Part shown: positions 25,180 to 33,276 of the stretch, piece after piece
Numbering within the stretch: position 1 is the stretch's first letter
Layout: the number at the start of each line of letters is the position of its first letter
Assembly: GCA_000756795.1 (NCBI GenBank)
Contig: CCSI01000002.1
Coordinates: forward strand, 372,001 to 436,000
Length of the DNA stretch: 64,000 bases
Reading direction: 5' to 3'
Source: Qipengyuania vulgaris
GTDB lineage: Bacteria; Pseudomonadota; Alphaproteobacteria; Sphingomonadales; Sphingomonadaceae
Translations under genes and position numbers: made by a program
The notes under the pieces: model-generated
Database searches by the model: none
Seen by the model: the letters and a program-made list of their open reading frames with translations, nothing else
What the model was told of the DNA's origin: nothing

Positions 25180-26055
25180 TTGGCCGCTGGTACAACCTAC
25201 ACGGCGCCTCTGGGTCCGAGGTTCAGCCAAGAGTATTTGGAGCGGGGCGAGCCGATAGGCGATAGCCGTCGCCTCCGAACCCGCATCAGTGCTTACGCAA
25301 AAAATAAGTTATCGAGCTGCGGTTCGGCCTGTTGGCAGTCCTTGGAGGAACGGTTGGCCGCTAGCAACAGCGGTTCCTACTATCATACGAAAGTTGCTGG
25401 ATTCTTCCTTCAAGCCGACTTTAAAGACTTTGCGGACGGCATAACGGTGGTGTTCGATGCGATTGGAGAACAGTTCCGCAAGAATTCAAGTGGTATTAGT
25501 CGGATCGAAGCAAGGAATTGGCGCGAGTTTTGTGCCGCGGCCTTCATCGAGGAAAATTCATCCTATTTCGTGGACGAACGGGCTGTTGTGCGGCCGATAA
25601 TTGATACTGAGTTTCACAATGTCCTGACCTCGACGATCGCGGGATTGGAGGAAGGAAAATTTGCGGCTGTAAGACATGAGGTCGAAGACTCAATCGAGGC
25701 TATCCAAGCTCTCAAGCCCGACGAAAAAAAAGCCATTAGGTCAATTTTCGAGGCCATAGAGATTTATGCCAAACTGGAGTTTCCGGGACGTGTCAAAAGA
25801 CTCAACAAAAATGCGGTTCTTCAAGTCTTAAAGCCAGAGATTCTTGCGCTAGAAAGTGACGGCCCAAGCAAGCAATCCGTCAGTCATATGTGTGATGCGC
25901 TGGTGGATTGGATCGATGCTTGCCACATATACCGCCATGGACAGGAAGTTGAGAAGCCTACGCCTCCATCAACGAGCAACACAGTGGCGATCGTGAGTTC
26001 GGGACTCATCTATTTGCGATGGTTGAGAAGCTCTATTTCCGCGCTTCCCACTTAA
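25180..26055 (+). CDS. Accessory protein with Abi/HEPN-like C-terminus
   Basis: A 291-residue protein whose only plausible start is TTG 25180, four bases after the nrdB stop and preceded by GGAGTAGG. Base use is visibly more AT-rich than the flanking genes. The C-terminal third (IRSIFEAIEIYAKL, then a lysine-rich turn, then CHIYRHGQE and a closing helix GLIYLRWL) resembles abortive-infection C-terminal or HEPN-like modules. Those carry an R-H-G element before a final alpha helix. The N-terminal two thirds, with FFLQADFKDFADGI and NWREFCAAAFIEE, I do not recognise. A defence role is an inference from pattern and context (HNH nuclease nearby). Confidence 0.6.
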   Translation: MAAGTTYTAPLGPRFSQEYLERGEPIGDSRRLRTRISAYAKNKLSSCGSACWQSLEERLAASNSGSYYHTKVAGFFLQADFKDFADGITVVFDAIGEQFRKNSSGISRIEARNWREFCAAAFIEENSSYFVDERAVVRPIIDTEFHNVLTSTIAGLEEGKFAAVRHEVEDSIEAIQALKPDEKKAIRSIFEAIEIYAKLEFPGRVKRLNKNAVLQVLKPEILALESDGPSKQSVSHMCDALVDWIDACHIYRHGQEVEKPTPPSTSNTVAIVSSGLIYLRWLRSSISALPT

Positions 26056-26075
26056 TTGGTCCTTCATTCTTGGCC

Positions 26076-26274
26076 CTAGCGCCACCGCCCCTTCGGCACA
26101 GCATAGCTATCTACCCGCCGCTCCGGCTTTTCGTGCCACATTGACCACCCATAGGGTCGGGAAGAAATAGAGCGAGCCGTAATCGAGGTTCTCGTCGATC
26201 CAGCGGGCGAGAATTTGCCAGTCGCCTTCCTCTTGGTGGGCATCCCAGAAATCGGGAATGACGATGGAGGCAGA
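26076..26274 (-). pseudogene. Degraded 3' remnant of a small protein gene
   Basis: On the minus strand a frame opens right after an in-frame TAA (26277-26275) and reads IPDFWDAHQEEGDWQILARW, then a segment ending in LYFFPTLWVVNV, with no start codon. It then loses coherence. The next frame continues sensibly as WHEKPERRVDSYAVPKGRWR to a stop at 26076-26078. Taken together this looks like the C-terminal part of one protein broken by a small frameshift and cut off upstream. The pattern is familiar from small accessory proteins, but I cannot name the family with certainty. It directly follows the HNH gene. Confidence 0.45.
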
Positions 26275-26291
26275 TTAGCGCTGAGGCTTCG

Positions 26292-26609
26292 CTATTTCGA
26301 TTTCCTGGATCTGCGCGTCGTCTGTCTTCGCTTCTCTACCTTGTGCCACTTGGCGCGCATCTTCAATTTATCAGCCGCTGGCCGAACACCAAGGTGTCCG
26401 TTGCAGTGCTGATGGCACACGACGAGATTGGCCAGGTCATCCGTTCCCCCCTCACTTCTCGCCAGCAAGTGTTCGAGGCTTCGTCGCTTGTTCGGACGCT
26501 TGGGAGGGTCTGGCATCGGAAGGTTACAGAGCCAGCAATTGTCGCCGTCGCGGCTAATTATTTGCGCTATCCTCTGCCGTTTCCATTTTCGGGTGCGATT
26601 CCACTTCAT
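26292..26609 (-). CDS. HNH endonuclease
   Basis: A 105-residue basic protein with an HNH nuclease core. The zinc knuckle is CWLCNLPMPD, the first histidine is in RSLEHLLARSEGGTDD, and the N and H are in LANLVVCHQHCNGHLG. Both the N- and C-terminal ends are strongly basic (KWNRTRKWKRQR and RRQTTRRSRKSK), suited to DNA binding. Such small HNH proteins occur in phage, mobile and defence contexts. It lies in a lower-GC patch after nrdB, next to a degraded gene and convergent with the Abi-like ORF. Confidence 0.85.
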   Translation of the reverse strand: MKWNRTRKWKRQRIAQIISRDGDNCWLCNLPMPDPPKRPNKRRSLEHLLARSEGGTDDLANLVVCHQHCNGHLGVRPAADKLKMRAKWHKVEKRRQTTRRSRKSK

Positions 26610-26658
26610 CGGGCCGTTATGAAGCGAAATTAGCGAGTGGGAAAATCAATAAACCCTT

Positions 26659-27219
26659 TCAACACCACTCAACCCGCTCCGCACCCCAGCCCATTTCCTC
26701 GGCCAGCCCTGAGCTGACCATGTGCTCTGCCAAGAGGTCGTCGCCGCGGCGGGCTTCGCGTAGTTCTCGGCCCCAGCGGTCGCGCGGGGGATCCTCGCCG
26801 CCGGTCCAGGTGAAGCGGCCGCGGGCGAGCCAGCGGAGGAGTTCCGCCTTGGCCTCGATGGCCTTGGCGCGCTCGAGCCTGCACTCCCCGTCCATCTCGG
26901 GCGCGTCGTAGCCGGTCAGGCGCACGCGGCGCTGGCCTATCGCCACCGTGTCGCCGTCGATCACACAAGGCCCGCTGCCGAGCATGCCGCAGGGGCGGAA
27001 GGATATCGCCACCTCGCTTTGCGGCGGAATTGTGGGTGGGAACAGGTGGTCCTTGGACAGGAACCAGCCGATGGCGAGCGCGAAGATGAGCGCAGTCACC
27101 GTGGCTCCCCTTCGGGGCAAGCGCCTGCGCCGCGCCCGCTTCCATTTCGTGTTGCGCACGCGCGGCGGGTTCGGAGCCGGGCGTCGGCGGAAAGCAGGGG
27201 TGCGCGGCTTGCGGCTCAT
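26659..27219 (-). CDS. Membrane-anchored thermonuclease-family protein
   Basis: A 186-residue protein with a basic N-terminus, one membrane helix (about residues 38-55, VTALIFALAIGWFL) and a staphylococcal-nuclease-like domain. The domain shows VIDGDTVAIGQRRVRLTGYDAPEMD, an ERAKAIEAKAELLRWLARG helix and DRWGRELREARRGDDLLAEHM. The Asp/Thr and Arg of the SNase active site appear present. It is probably an envelope-facing or anchored nuclease. It diverges from a DUF1294-Excalibur gene; Excalibur domains are known companions of SNase domains. Confidence 0.85.
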   Translation of the reverse strand: MSRKPRTPAFRRRPAPNPPRVRNTKWKRARRRRLPRRGATVTALIFALAIGWFLSKDHLFPPTIPPQSEVAISFRPCGMLGSGPCVIDGDTVAIGQRRVRLTGYDAPEMDGECRLERAKAIEAKAELLRWLARGRFTWTGGEDPPRDRWGRELREARRGDDLLAEHMVSSGLAEEMGWGAERVEWC

Positions 27220-27323
27220 GGCGCTGACGATAACGGGCGTGGCCGCTGCCTCAAGCCCTTGCCTTGCCCGCTGCCGCGGTTAGGCACTCGGACAAAGGCA
27301 GCCGGAAAAGCGGTGCGGGGGAA

Positions 27324-27797
27324 ATGATCGAATATCTCATCTACTATCTCATCGCGGTGAATTTCATCGCTTTTGCCTGTTTCGGCATCGACAAGTCGCT
27401 CGCCGAAACAGGCAGTCGCCGGATCAGCGAGGACACGCTTATCCTCTTCGCCATCATCGGCGGGTTGCCAGGAGCCTATGCAGGGCGCGGGATCTTCCGC
27501 CACAAGACCCGCAAGAAGAGTTTTTCCGACCGACTGTTTATGACCGGCGTGCTCCAGCTGGCCGCGGTGGCCGTCGGTGCAGCCATGATCTTTTCGGGCC
27601 GTGCGCTGCCGGGCATGACCCTTTTCGAAACCGAAGAGGAAAAGGCCGCTCGCCTCGCTGTCGAGAAATCGGTGTACTATGCCGGATGCAACCAGGTCCG
27701 CGCTGCCGGGAAGGCGCCGCTCTATCGCGGCCAGCCCGGTTACCGTGAAGGCATGGACGGCGATGGCGACGGCGTTGCCTGCGAGCCGTATTACTAA
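27324..27797 (+). CDS. DUF1294 membrane protein with C-terminal Excalibur calcium-binding domain
   Basis: A 157-residue protein. The N-terminal half is a DUF1294 domain with two or three membrane helices and the signature GGLPGAYAGRGIFRHKTRKKSF. The C-terminus is an Excalibur module with a Cys-Cys pair and a calcium loop: YYAGCNQVRAAGKAPLYRG then MDGDGDGVACEPYY (DxDxDG). ATG 27324 follows GGGGGAA. The fusion of these two domains in one short protein is noteworthy. It diverges from the thermonuclease-like gene, about 100 bases apart, and is closed by a strong bidirectional hairpin. Confidence 0.85.
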   Translation: MIEYLIYYLIAVNFIAFACFGIDKSLAETGSRRISEDTLILFAIIGGLPGAYAGRGIFRHKTRKKSFSDRLFMTGVLQLAAVAVGAAMIFSGRALPGMTLFETEEEKAARLAVEKSVYYAGCNQVRAAGKAPLYRGQPGYREGMDGDGDGVACEPYY

Positions 27798-27860
27798 GCA
27801 GTGCCCAAGGCCTTTCCTACCCGCCCCAAGATCGCCAGAAGCAGGGCATGATCCATGCGA

Positions 27861-27895
27861 AAACGGCCCGCCTCCCCAAATGATGCGGGCCGTTT
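27861..27895. terminator. Bidirectional terminator between convergent genes
   Basis: AAACGGCCCGC (27861-27871) and GCGGGCCGTTT (27885-27895) form a perfect 11-pair stem with a 13-base loop. The A-tract and T-tract are inside the stem, so it can act on both strands. It separates the DUF1294 gene from the convergent DUF4870 gene; the rest of the 185-base gap shows no gene. Confidence 0.7.
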
Positions 27896-27982
27896 CGTAT
27901 CCGGCGGCTCTTTCCCGCCAGGACCGTGTTCCATGTGTTCCATCCTGTCGGACCCTGCCGGGGCGTGGTCCAACATCGCGGC

Positions 27983-28414
27983 TCAGAACAGCAGCGTCTT
28001 GGGATCCGGCATGGGTTCCTGCTTCGATGCCTTGACGAGGCTCAGAACGCTGCGCACGCCGAACCAGATTGCAATGAGCGGGAACAGCAGGAAGCCGACC
28101 AGCACGAACATCAGCAGGAAGGCCGCGATGCCGGCGATGACCGAGATCCAGAAGGTGCGGATGAGGTAGGTGTAGTGCGATTCTGCCCAGGTCCCGCGCG
28201 CTTCGCCTTCCCAGATATGCGCCAGCACCACGCCGACGAGGCCGGTGATGCCGGTCAGGAAACTGGCAAGGTAAAGCGCGCCGACCACGACCGGGCGATT
28301 GCTGTCCACGCCCGCCATATTGCCGCTACGGGCCGGGGGCTGCGTGCCGAAGCCATCACGGTCTTCGCCTACATTGATCCGTCCGCTTTCGCGGGGTTGC
28401 TGAGAATTGTCCAT
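27983..28414 (-). CDS. DUF4870-type membrane protein
   Basis: A 143-residue protein. A hydrophilic N-terminus (about 40 residues) is followed by three membrane helices: VVVGALYLASFLTGITGLVGVVLAHI, TFWISVIAGIAAFLLMFVLVGF and LFPLIAIWFGVRSVLSLV. The HIW element after helix 1 and the general layout fit DUF4870/Tic20-like small membrane proteins. ATG 28414 follows the strong site AGGGAGGG. The function is unknown. It is convergent with the DUF1294 gene and divergent from the SnoaL-like gene. Confidence 0.75.
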   Translation of the reverse strand: MDNSQQPRESGRINVGEDRDGFGTQPPARSGNMAGVDSNRPVVVGALYLASFLTGITGLVGVVLAHIWEGEARGTWAESHYTYLIRTFWISVIAGIAAFLLMFVLVGFLLFPLIAIWFGVRSVLSLVKASKQEPMPDPKTLLF

Positions 28415-28518
28415 CTTGCGTCCCTCCCTAAGGTGCAGGTCGCAGCTTACAGGCTGGCGGGCTTGACGCAAGGGTTGGGTGTATTAGATAGGCAACCCAC
28501 CTTTCAGGGAGAACCCGT

Positions 28519-29064
28519 TTGACCGTTCTGTCCGCCATCCTGCTGGCGCAAGCCACCGCCGCCGTTCCGCTTGAAACACCGCCTCCCATGCCCACGGGAG
28601 AGGAGATGGTGAGCCGTATCGAGGCGAATGATGCCAAGCTCTTCTGGGGCTTCTTCGAAGGCTGCGACCCCGATGCCGTGGCGGACCTCGTGCATGAGGA
28701 TTTCCGTATGGTGCACGACCTCGCCGGCCTGCCGCTCGCCAGCGGGAAGCAGATGGTCGATGAGGCGCGCGAGGCCTGCGAAGCGCGCGCGCCGGGCGGC
28801 AAGAACGAAGGCTATAAGAACCGCCGACTGCTGGTGCCGGGCAGCCGCACCATCAAGAAGCTGGGCGACTGGGGCGCGCTCGAAGAGGCGCACCACACCT
28901 TCCTCGAATGGCGCGGCGAGGAGAAGGGCTGGGTCCAGACCGGCGGCGGGCGGTACCTGCATATTTGGCAATGGATGCCTGAAGAAGAACGCTTCCGCCT
29001 GCTCGAAAGCCTCAGCCTCGACCACGGCCCGGCGCCTGCCTACCCGCCTGAAGGCGCTCGCTGA
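28519..29064 (+). CDS. SnoaL/DUF4440-like exported protein
   Basis: A 181-residue protein starting at TTG 28519, eight bases after AGGGAG. The first 20 residues are hydrophobic (VLSAILLAQATAAVP), suggesting a signal peptide. The body follows a nuclear-transport-factor-2-like fold: EANDAKLFWGFFEGCDPDAV, DLVHEDFRMVHDL, and the closing YLHIWQWMPEEERFRLLES, as in DUF4440 or SnoaL-like proteins. The substrate is unknown. Its last 25 bases overlap the end of the convergent, interrupted gene on the other strand. Confidence 0.7.
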   Translation: MTVLSAILLAQATAAVPLETPPPMPTGEEMVSRIEANDAKLFWGFFEGCDPDAVADLVHEDFRMVHDLAGLPLASGKQMVDEAREACEARAPGGKNEGYKNRRLLVPGSRTIKKLGDWGALEEAHHTFLEWRGEEKGWVQTGGGRYLHIWQWMPEEERFRLLESLSLDHGPAPAYPPEGAR

Positions 29065-29573
29065 CGCAAGTCTACCGCCTTGTGCGCTGCCGACTTCAGC
29101 AGCGCGCGGGCATAGGGGCGGTGGAAGGGCAAGAGGGCGCGGAAGACGAGGTTCTCGCTGCGGGCGGCGGCGCGTTTGCCTTGTCGCTCCATGATGGCGG
29201 TGCCGAAGGACAGGGTGGTGACATCGGCCGAGGGTGTCACCGCCAGCCAGCAGCGCGTGCGACCAGCGAAATCCTCGAGGAGGATTTCGTTCTCGCGCCG
29301 CTCGACCTAGGCCCACGCGGCGAACCCTTGCGCCGCTCCCATCGCCAGCAGCAGCGCTTCGCCATCACTCCCACCGCGCCCGATGGCCGACAAGGCCAGC
29401 CGCTCCGCGCGGAACGCCCTGCTGGTGAAAAAGGCTTCGATGAGGTGGGCGAGGCTGATGCCGGTCGCCACTTCGCAATCCCACCGGTCGGCATAGGCGC
29501 GTATCCCGGGCGCGGTGAGCAGCAGGCTTTCGGGAGAAGGTGCTCCCTCGCGGACGCGGCCTACCAGCCCCAT
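29040..29573 (-). pseudogene. Conserved hypothetical gene interrupted by an in-frame TAG
   Basis: On the minus strand one frame runs from ATG 29573 to a stop at 29040-29042, broken once by TAG at 29307-29309. Before the stop: MGLVGRVREGAPSPESLLL through GFAAWA. After it, in the same frame: VERRENEILLEDFAGRTRCW through RAPSGG. Both halves read as one protein of about 177 residues, with the pattern FFTSRAFRAERLALSAIG, FAAW, DFAGRTRCWLAV and LPFHRPYARALLKSAA. The ATG overlaps the end of the upstream lipoprotein gene, as in a normal operon. It could be a recent nonsense mutation or a sequencing error. The function is unknown. Confidence 0.65.
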
Positions 29574-30226
29574 GCGGGCGGCGGCGGTGCGACCGCTTCG
29601 CTGGCGTCGAATTCGACGCGGAACAGCCGGCTGGGGTCGTTTCGGCGGGTGAGCTGGTATGCGAAGCGCGCGTCCTCATCGCTCGCCGGGTCGACTTCGA
29701 CGCGCCAGACATTGGTCAGCGATGCGCCGAGGCCATTGTCGCCGAACAGCGCAATCGAATAGCCGTCGACGGGGAAATCCTGCGCGCGCGCCGTGCCCTT
29801 GTCCTGCGTCAGCCCGCCGTAGAAGGTCACCGTGTCGGGCTCGCCGTCCTCGTGACGGTGGTCGTGTTTCAGTTCGAGACCGATGGGCGTGGCGCGCGCA
29901 GCATTCTCGATATACTGGCGCGAGATGATCCAGGTGCGCGAGCGGTCCCAGACCGGATTTCCAACCGAAGTCTCCAGACCGCTTTCGGTATGGAAGGCGA
30001 TGGCGACCTTGCGCTCGTCGCAGGCAGCCCAATGGGCAATCATCGCGCGGCCCTTCCAGTCGGCGTCGCGGGCGTCTTCGCTGACGAGCTGGCCGCGATA
30101 GGCCTTGCCGCAATGGCTCTGCAACGCGTCCCAGAAGGCTTCCTGCGAGGACGGGAGGCGCGCGCCTTGCGAGGTGGTGCAGGCGGCGAGCGGCAGTGCG
30201 GCGAGGAGTGCGATGGTGCGTTTCAT
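29561..30226 (-). CDS. Lipoprotein of unknown function
   Basis: A 221-residue predicted lipoprotein: signal peptide MKRTIALLAALPLAAC with lipobox Cys16. The mature part includes SSQEAFWDALQSHCGKAYRG, HWAACDERKVAIAFHTESGL and the acidic/His-rich LKHDHRHEDGEPDTVTFYGG. It ends Pro/Trp-rich (PPPPAWGW). I do not recognise a named domain. It is the first gene of a two-gene unit with the interrupted gene downstream (13-base overlap) and diverges from argB. Confidence 0.75.
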   Translation of the reverse strand: MKRTIALLAALPLAACTTSQGARLPSSQEAFWDALQSHCGKAYRGQLVSEDARDADWKGRAMIAHWAACDERKVAIAFHTESGLETSVGNPVWDRSRTWIISRQYIENAARATPIGLELKHDHRHEDGEPDTVTFYGGLTQDKGTARAQDFPVDGYSIALFGDNGLGASLTNVWRVEVDPASDEDARFAYQLTRRNDPSRLFRVEFDASEAVAPPPPAWGW

Positions 30227-30312
30227 TTGCAGAGCCTAGCGCGACTTGGCGCATCCGAACAGATGATTGGCTTCCACCGCGGCCCCGCGCCAGCTAGGGC
30301 GGCAGGAAAGCG

Positions 30313-31221
30313 ATGAACGAGACCGACACCATGACCCTCACCGATGCCAGCGCCAAGGCCCAGACGCTTATCGAGGCGCTGCCTTATTTCCAGCGTTATG
30401 CGGGCCGCAGCTTCGTGGTGAAATACGGCGGCAATGCCATGGGCGACGATGACGCTGCGCGCGAATTTGCCGAGGACGTGGTGCTGTTGAAGGCGGTAGG
30501 CATCAATCCGGTGGTCGTCCATGGCGGCGGTCCGCAAATCGGCGCTATGCTGGAAAAGCTTGGCGTCGAGACGCGCTTCGTCGACGGCCTCAGGGTGACC
30601 GACAAGGCGACAGCGGAGGTTGCCGAAATGGTGCTCTCGGGTGCCATCAACAAGGCCATCGTTGGCTCGATTGCGCGCGCGGGCGGCAAGGCGGTCGGCA
30701 TCTCGGGCAAGGACGGCGGGCTGGTCACCGCGCGCAAGGTCGAGCGCACGACCAAGGACCCCGAAAGCAATATTGAGAAAGCGCTGGACCTCGGCTTTGT
30801 CGGCGAGCCCAGCGCGGTCGACACGACCATCATCGAGACCGCCACGGCGGCGGGCATGATCCCCGTCATCGCGCCTATCGGCACGGGCGAGGACGGGCAT
30901 ACCTACAACATCAACGCCGACACCATGGCAGGCGCGCTGGCATCGGCGCTGGGTGCCGCGCGCCTCCTATTGCTGACCGATGTCGACGGTGTGCTGGACA
31001 AAGAGGGCAAATTGCTCACCGACCTGACGCCAGCCGACATTGCTGCCCTCCGCGAGGACGGCACCATCAGCGGCGGCATGATCCCCAAGCTCGAAACCTG
31101 CGTGACGGCGGTCGAGGCGGGCTGCGAGGCAGCGGTCGTGCTCGACGGGCGGGTGCCGCACGCCATGCTCCTCGAATTCTTCACTGCGCGCGGCGCAGGT
31201 ACGCTGATAAGCGCAGACTGA
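30313..31221 (+). CDS. argB: Acetylglutamate kinase
   Basis: Phosphorylates N-acetylglutamate in arginine biosynthesis. The 302 residues follow the amino-acid kinase fold: [13 protein letters not shown], the [14 protein letters not shown] glycine-rich loop, [48 protein letters not shown] and [10 protein letters not shown] near the end. The extended N-terminal helix ([15 protein letters not shown]) is the feature associated with hexameric, arginine-sensitive enzymes. ATG 30313 follows GGAAA. A terminator-like hairpin lies after the stop. Confidence 0.96.
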   Translation: MNETDTMTLTDASAKAQTLIEALPYFQRYAGRSFVVKYGGNAMGDDDAAREFAEDVVLLKAVGINPVVVHGGGPQIGAMLEKLGVETRFVDGLRVTDKATAEVAEMVLSGAINKAIVGSIARAGGKAVGISGKDGGLVTARKVERTTKDPESNIEKALDLGFVGEPSAVDTTIIETATAAGMIPVIAPIGTGEDGHTYNINADTMAGALASALGAARLLLLTDVDGVLDKEGKLLTDLTPADIAALREDGTISGGMIPKLETCVTAVEAGCEAAVVLDGRVPHAMLLEFFTARGAGTLISAD

Positions 31222-31254
31222 TAAGCGCACACTTGGGGGTGGCGGGCTTGCGCG

Positions 31255-31274
31255 GCCTCTTGTAGAGGCGTTTT
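31255..31274 (+). terminator. Intrinsic terminator after argB
   Basis: GCCTCT (31255-31260) pairs with AGAGGC (31264-31269) across a 3-base loop and is followed by GTTTTCC. It is short but well placed, 34 bases past the argB stop and 40 bases before the yggT start. Confidence 0.5.
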
Positions 31275-31313
31275 CCTATGGGACTGTCCTTTTCCAGACG
31301 GGGTTCGACCTAA

Positions 31314-31598
31314 GTGCTCATTACGCTCTACCAAATCGTATCGATGATTGCGTCCGTCTTCGTGATGCTCATCATCATCCAGTTCATCATCGGCCTGCTG
31401 TTTGCGTTCAACGTTGTGGGCCGCAATGAATTCCTGCTCGGCTTCTATGACGGCATCAATCGCCTGCTCGATCCCATATTGCGGCCAATCCGCAATCTGA
31501 TGCCAAACACCGGCATGGTCGATTTCTCGCCGCTGGTGGTCATCATCCTGCTGCAGATTATCCTCATCGTCCTCGAAAACATCGTCTACGCCGCATGA
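31314..31598 (+). CDS. YggT family membrane protein
   Basis: A 94-residue protein with two long membrane helices ([20 protein letters not shown] and [17 protein letters not shown]) separated by the family signature [20 protein letters not shown]. YggT proteins are implicated in osmotic tolerance and cell-division-linked functions, but the exact role is open. The start is GTG 31314. Its stop overlaps the folD start (ATGA at 31595-31598), so the two are translationally coupled. Confidence 0.9.
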   Translation: MLITLYQIVSMIASVFVMLIIIQFIIGLLFAFNVVGRNEFLLGFYDGINRLLDPILRPIRNLMPNTGMVDFSPLVVIILLQIILIVLENIVYAA

Positions 31599-32488
31599 CC
31601 GCAGAACGGATCGACGGAAAAGCCTTCGCTGCAAACCTGCGCGAGCGGGTCGGCGAGCAGGCCGCGAAGTTCGAGGCCGCTTCGGGCCGCAAGGCTGGTC
31701 TTGCCGTCGTGCTGGTGGGCGAGGACCCGGCGAGCCAGGTCTATGTGCGCAGCAAGCACAAGGCGACCGTGGCCGCGGGCATGGAAAGCTTCGAGCACCG
31801 CCTGCCCGCCGACACAAGCGAGGCGGACCTCCTCGCGCTGGTCGAGCAACTCAATGCCAATGAGGCGGTGGACGGCATCCTCGTCCAGCTGCCGCTGCCG
31901 GACCATCTCGACGACCAGGCGGTGATTGCCGCCATCAACCCCGACAAGGATGTCGACGGCTTCCACGTCACCAATGCGGGCCGCCTCGCGGTGGGACAGA
32001 GCGGCTTCGTGCCCTGCACGCCGCTTGGCTGCATGATGCTGCTGACCGACCGGCTGGGCGATTTGTCGGGCCTCGAGGCAGTGGTCATCGGGCGCTCCAA
32101 CATCGTCGGCAAGCCGATGGCGCAGCTGCTGCTCGACGCCAACGCCACCGTCACCATCGCGCATAGCCGCACGAAGGATTTGCCCGGTGTGGTCAAGCGC
32201 GCCGACATCGTCGTCGCTGCCGTGGGCCGCGCGGAAATGGTCAGGGCCGAATGGCTGAAGGACGGCGCTACGGTCATTGACGTCGGCATCAACCGCCTGC
32301 CTCCCGCCGCGGGCGAGGAGAAGGGTCGGCTGGTCGGCGATGTCGATTATGCAGGCGCTGAGGGTGTCGCTTCGGCCATCACCCCCGTTCCGGGCGGCGT
32401 GGGTCCGATGACCATCGCCGTGCTGCTCAGGAACACGCTGGTCGCAGCGCATCGCAACGCCGGCCTCGAAGTTCCGCCCACCCTTTAA
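31595..32488 (+). CDS. folD: Bifunctional methylenetetrahydrofolate dehydrogenase/cyclohydrolase
   Basis: Interconverts 5,10-methylene-, methenyl- and 10-formyl-tetrahydrofolate with NADP. The 297 residues contain the active-site YVRSKHKA with the catalytic lysine, VQLPLPDHL, the strictly conserved [22 protein letters not shown] and the Rossmann [17 protein letters not shown], with the closing [16 protein letters not shown]. All are in the family order. It is coupled to yggT by an ATGA overlap. A REP-like inverted repeat lies immediately after its stop. Confidence 0.97.
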   Translation: MTAERIDGKAFAANLRERVGEQAAKFEAASGRKAGLAVVLVGEDPASQVYVRSKHKATVAAGMESFEHRLPADTSEADLLALVEQLNANEAVDGILVQLPLPDHLDDQAVIAAINPDKDVDGFHVTNAGRLAVGQSGFVPCTPLGCMMLLTDRLGDLSGLEAVVIGRSNIVGKPMAQLLLDANATVTIAHSRTKDLPGVVKRADIVVAAVGRAEMVRAEWLKDGATVIDVGINRLPPAAGEEKGRLVGDVDYAGAEGVASAITPVPGGVGPMTIAVLLRNTLVAAHRNAGLEVPPTL

Positions 32489-32494
32489 CCAGCC

Positions 32495-32583
32495 GTTCGC
32501 CCTGAGCTTGTCGAAGGGCTGCACTTTTCTTTAAGAGCAGCGTTCGAAGTGAAGTACAGGGCTTCGGCAAGCTCAGCCCGAAC
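32495..32583. repeat. REP-like inverted repeat pair
   Basis: Two 26-base units, 32495-32520 and 32558-32583, lie in opposite orientation. Each has the internal palindrome built on GAGCTTGTCGAAGGGC / GCTTCGGCAAGCTCAGC. The five differences between them include compensating C/G swaps that keep the internal stems. The 37-base spacer shows nothing. Repeats with the GAGCTTGTCGAAG core are widespread REP-type elements in proteobacteria. The right arm ends at the ribosome binding site of the next gene. Confidence 0.7.
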
Positions 32584-32592
32584 GGGGATTTT

Positions 32593-33276
32593 ATGTCGCT
32601 CAGAACCAAGACCGCAGTCCTGTTGCTAGCGTCCCTCGCGCTGACCGCATGCACGGCCACCGGCCCGCGCACGCCCTATGGCCGATTCATGGAAGCGCGC
32701 GCCAATCCGGGCAAGGTCGTCGCCACCGAACTCGCCTTCGCCCGCGCGGCGCAGGAGGACGGCCAGTGGACCGCCTTTGCCGAATATGCGGCCGACGGTG
32801 GACTAATCTTCGGTCGCAATGGTGCCATCGAGGCGAAGCCTTGGCTCAAGGCGCAGGAAAACCCGCCCGCCGCCGTCCAGTGGGAGCCGCACCGCGTGTG
32901 GTCGAGCTGCGATGGGTCGCTTGCCGTGACGCAGGGCGGCTTTGTCGACCCCGAGGGGCAGGTCGGCACCTTCAACACCGTGTGGCAGCGACAGGCCGAC
33001 GGCGAATACCGCTGGGTGTTCGACTTCGGCTATCCGCAGGACGAAGCGCCGGTGAAACCCGAAATGATTGCCTCCAGCGTGGCGAATTGTGACCAGCGCC
33101 TCGCCGGCCCCGCTGTGGAGCAGGGCGCGCGGGTCTCGACCTCGCAGGACGGCACGCTGGCGTGGAGCTTCCATTTCGTGGGCGAAGGCGAGCGGCGCTA
33201 CGACGTCTGGCTTGCCGGTGAAGAGGGCTGGGAACAGGTCGTCGACGTGAACCTCGCAGGCGACCGGTCCGAATGA
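32593..33276 (+). CDS. Lipoprotein of unknown function
   Basis: A 227-residue predicted lipoprotein with signal peptide and lipobox ending LALTAC (Cys20). The mature part looks like a DUF4440/NTF2-like fold (ELAFARAAQEDGQWTAFAEY, then VTQGGFVDPEG and FNTVWQRQADGEYRW). The rest is mostly beta, and I cannot assign a function. ATG 32593 follows GGGGA, which belongs to the end of the REP-like repeat. Its stop overlaps marC (ATGA at 33273-33276), so translation is coupled. Confidence 0.75.
   Translation: MSLRTKTAVLLLASLALTACTATGPRTPYGRFMEARANPGKVVATELAFARAAQEDGQWTAFAEYAADGGLIFGRNGAIEAKPWLKAQENPPAAVQWEPHRVWSSCDGSLAVTQGGFVDPEGQVGTFNTVWQRQADGEYRWVFDFGYPQDEAPVKPEMIASSVANCDQRLAGPAVEQGARVSTSQDGTLAWSFHFVGEGERRYDVWLAGEEGWEQVVDVNLAGDRSE

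Noticed and set aside
27794..27976. 60-codon minus-strand ORF across the bidirectional terminator
   Set aside because: It runs through a perfect hairpin, lacks a ribosome binding site and has no protein-like features.
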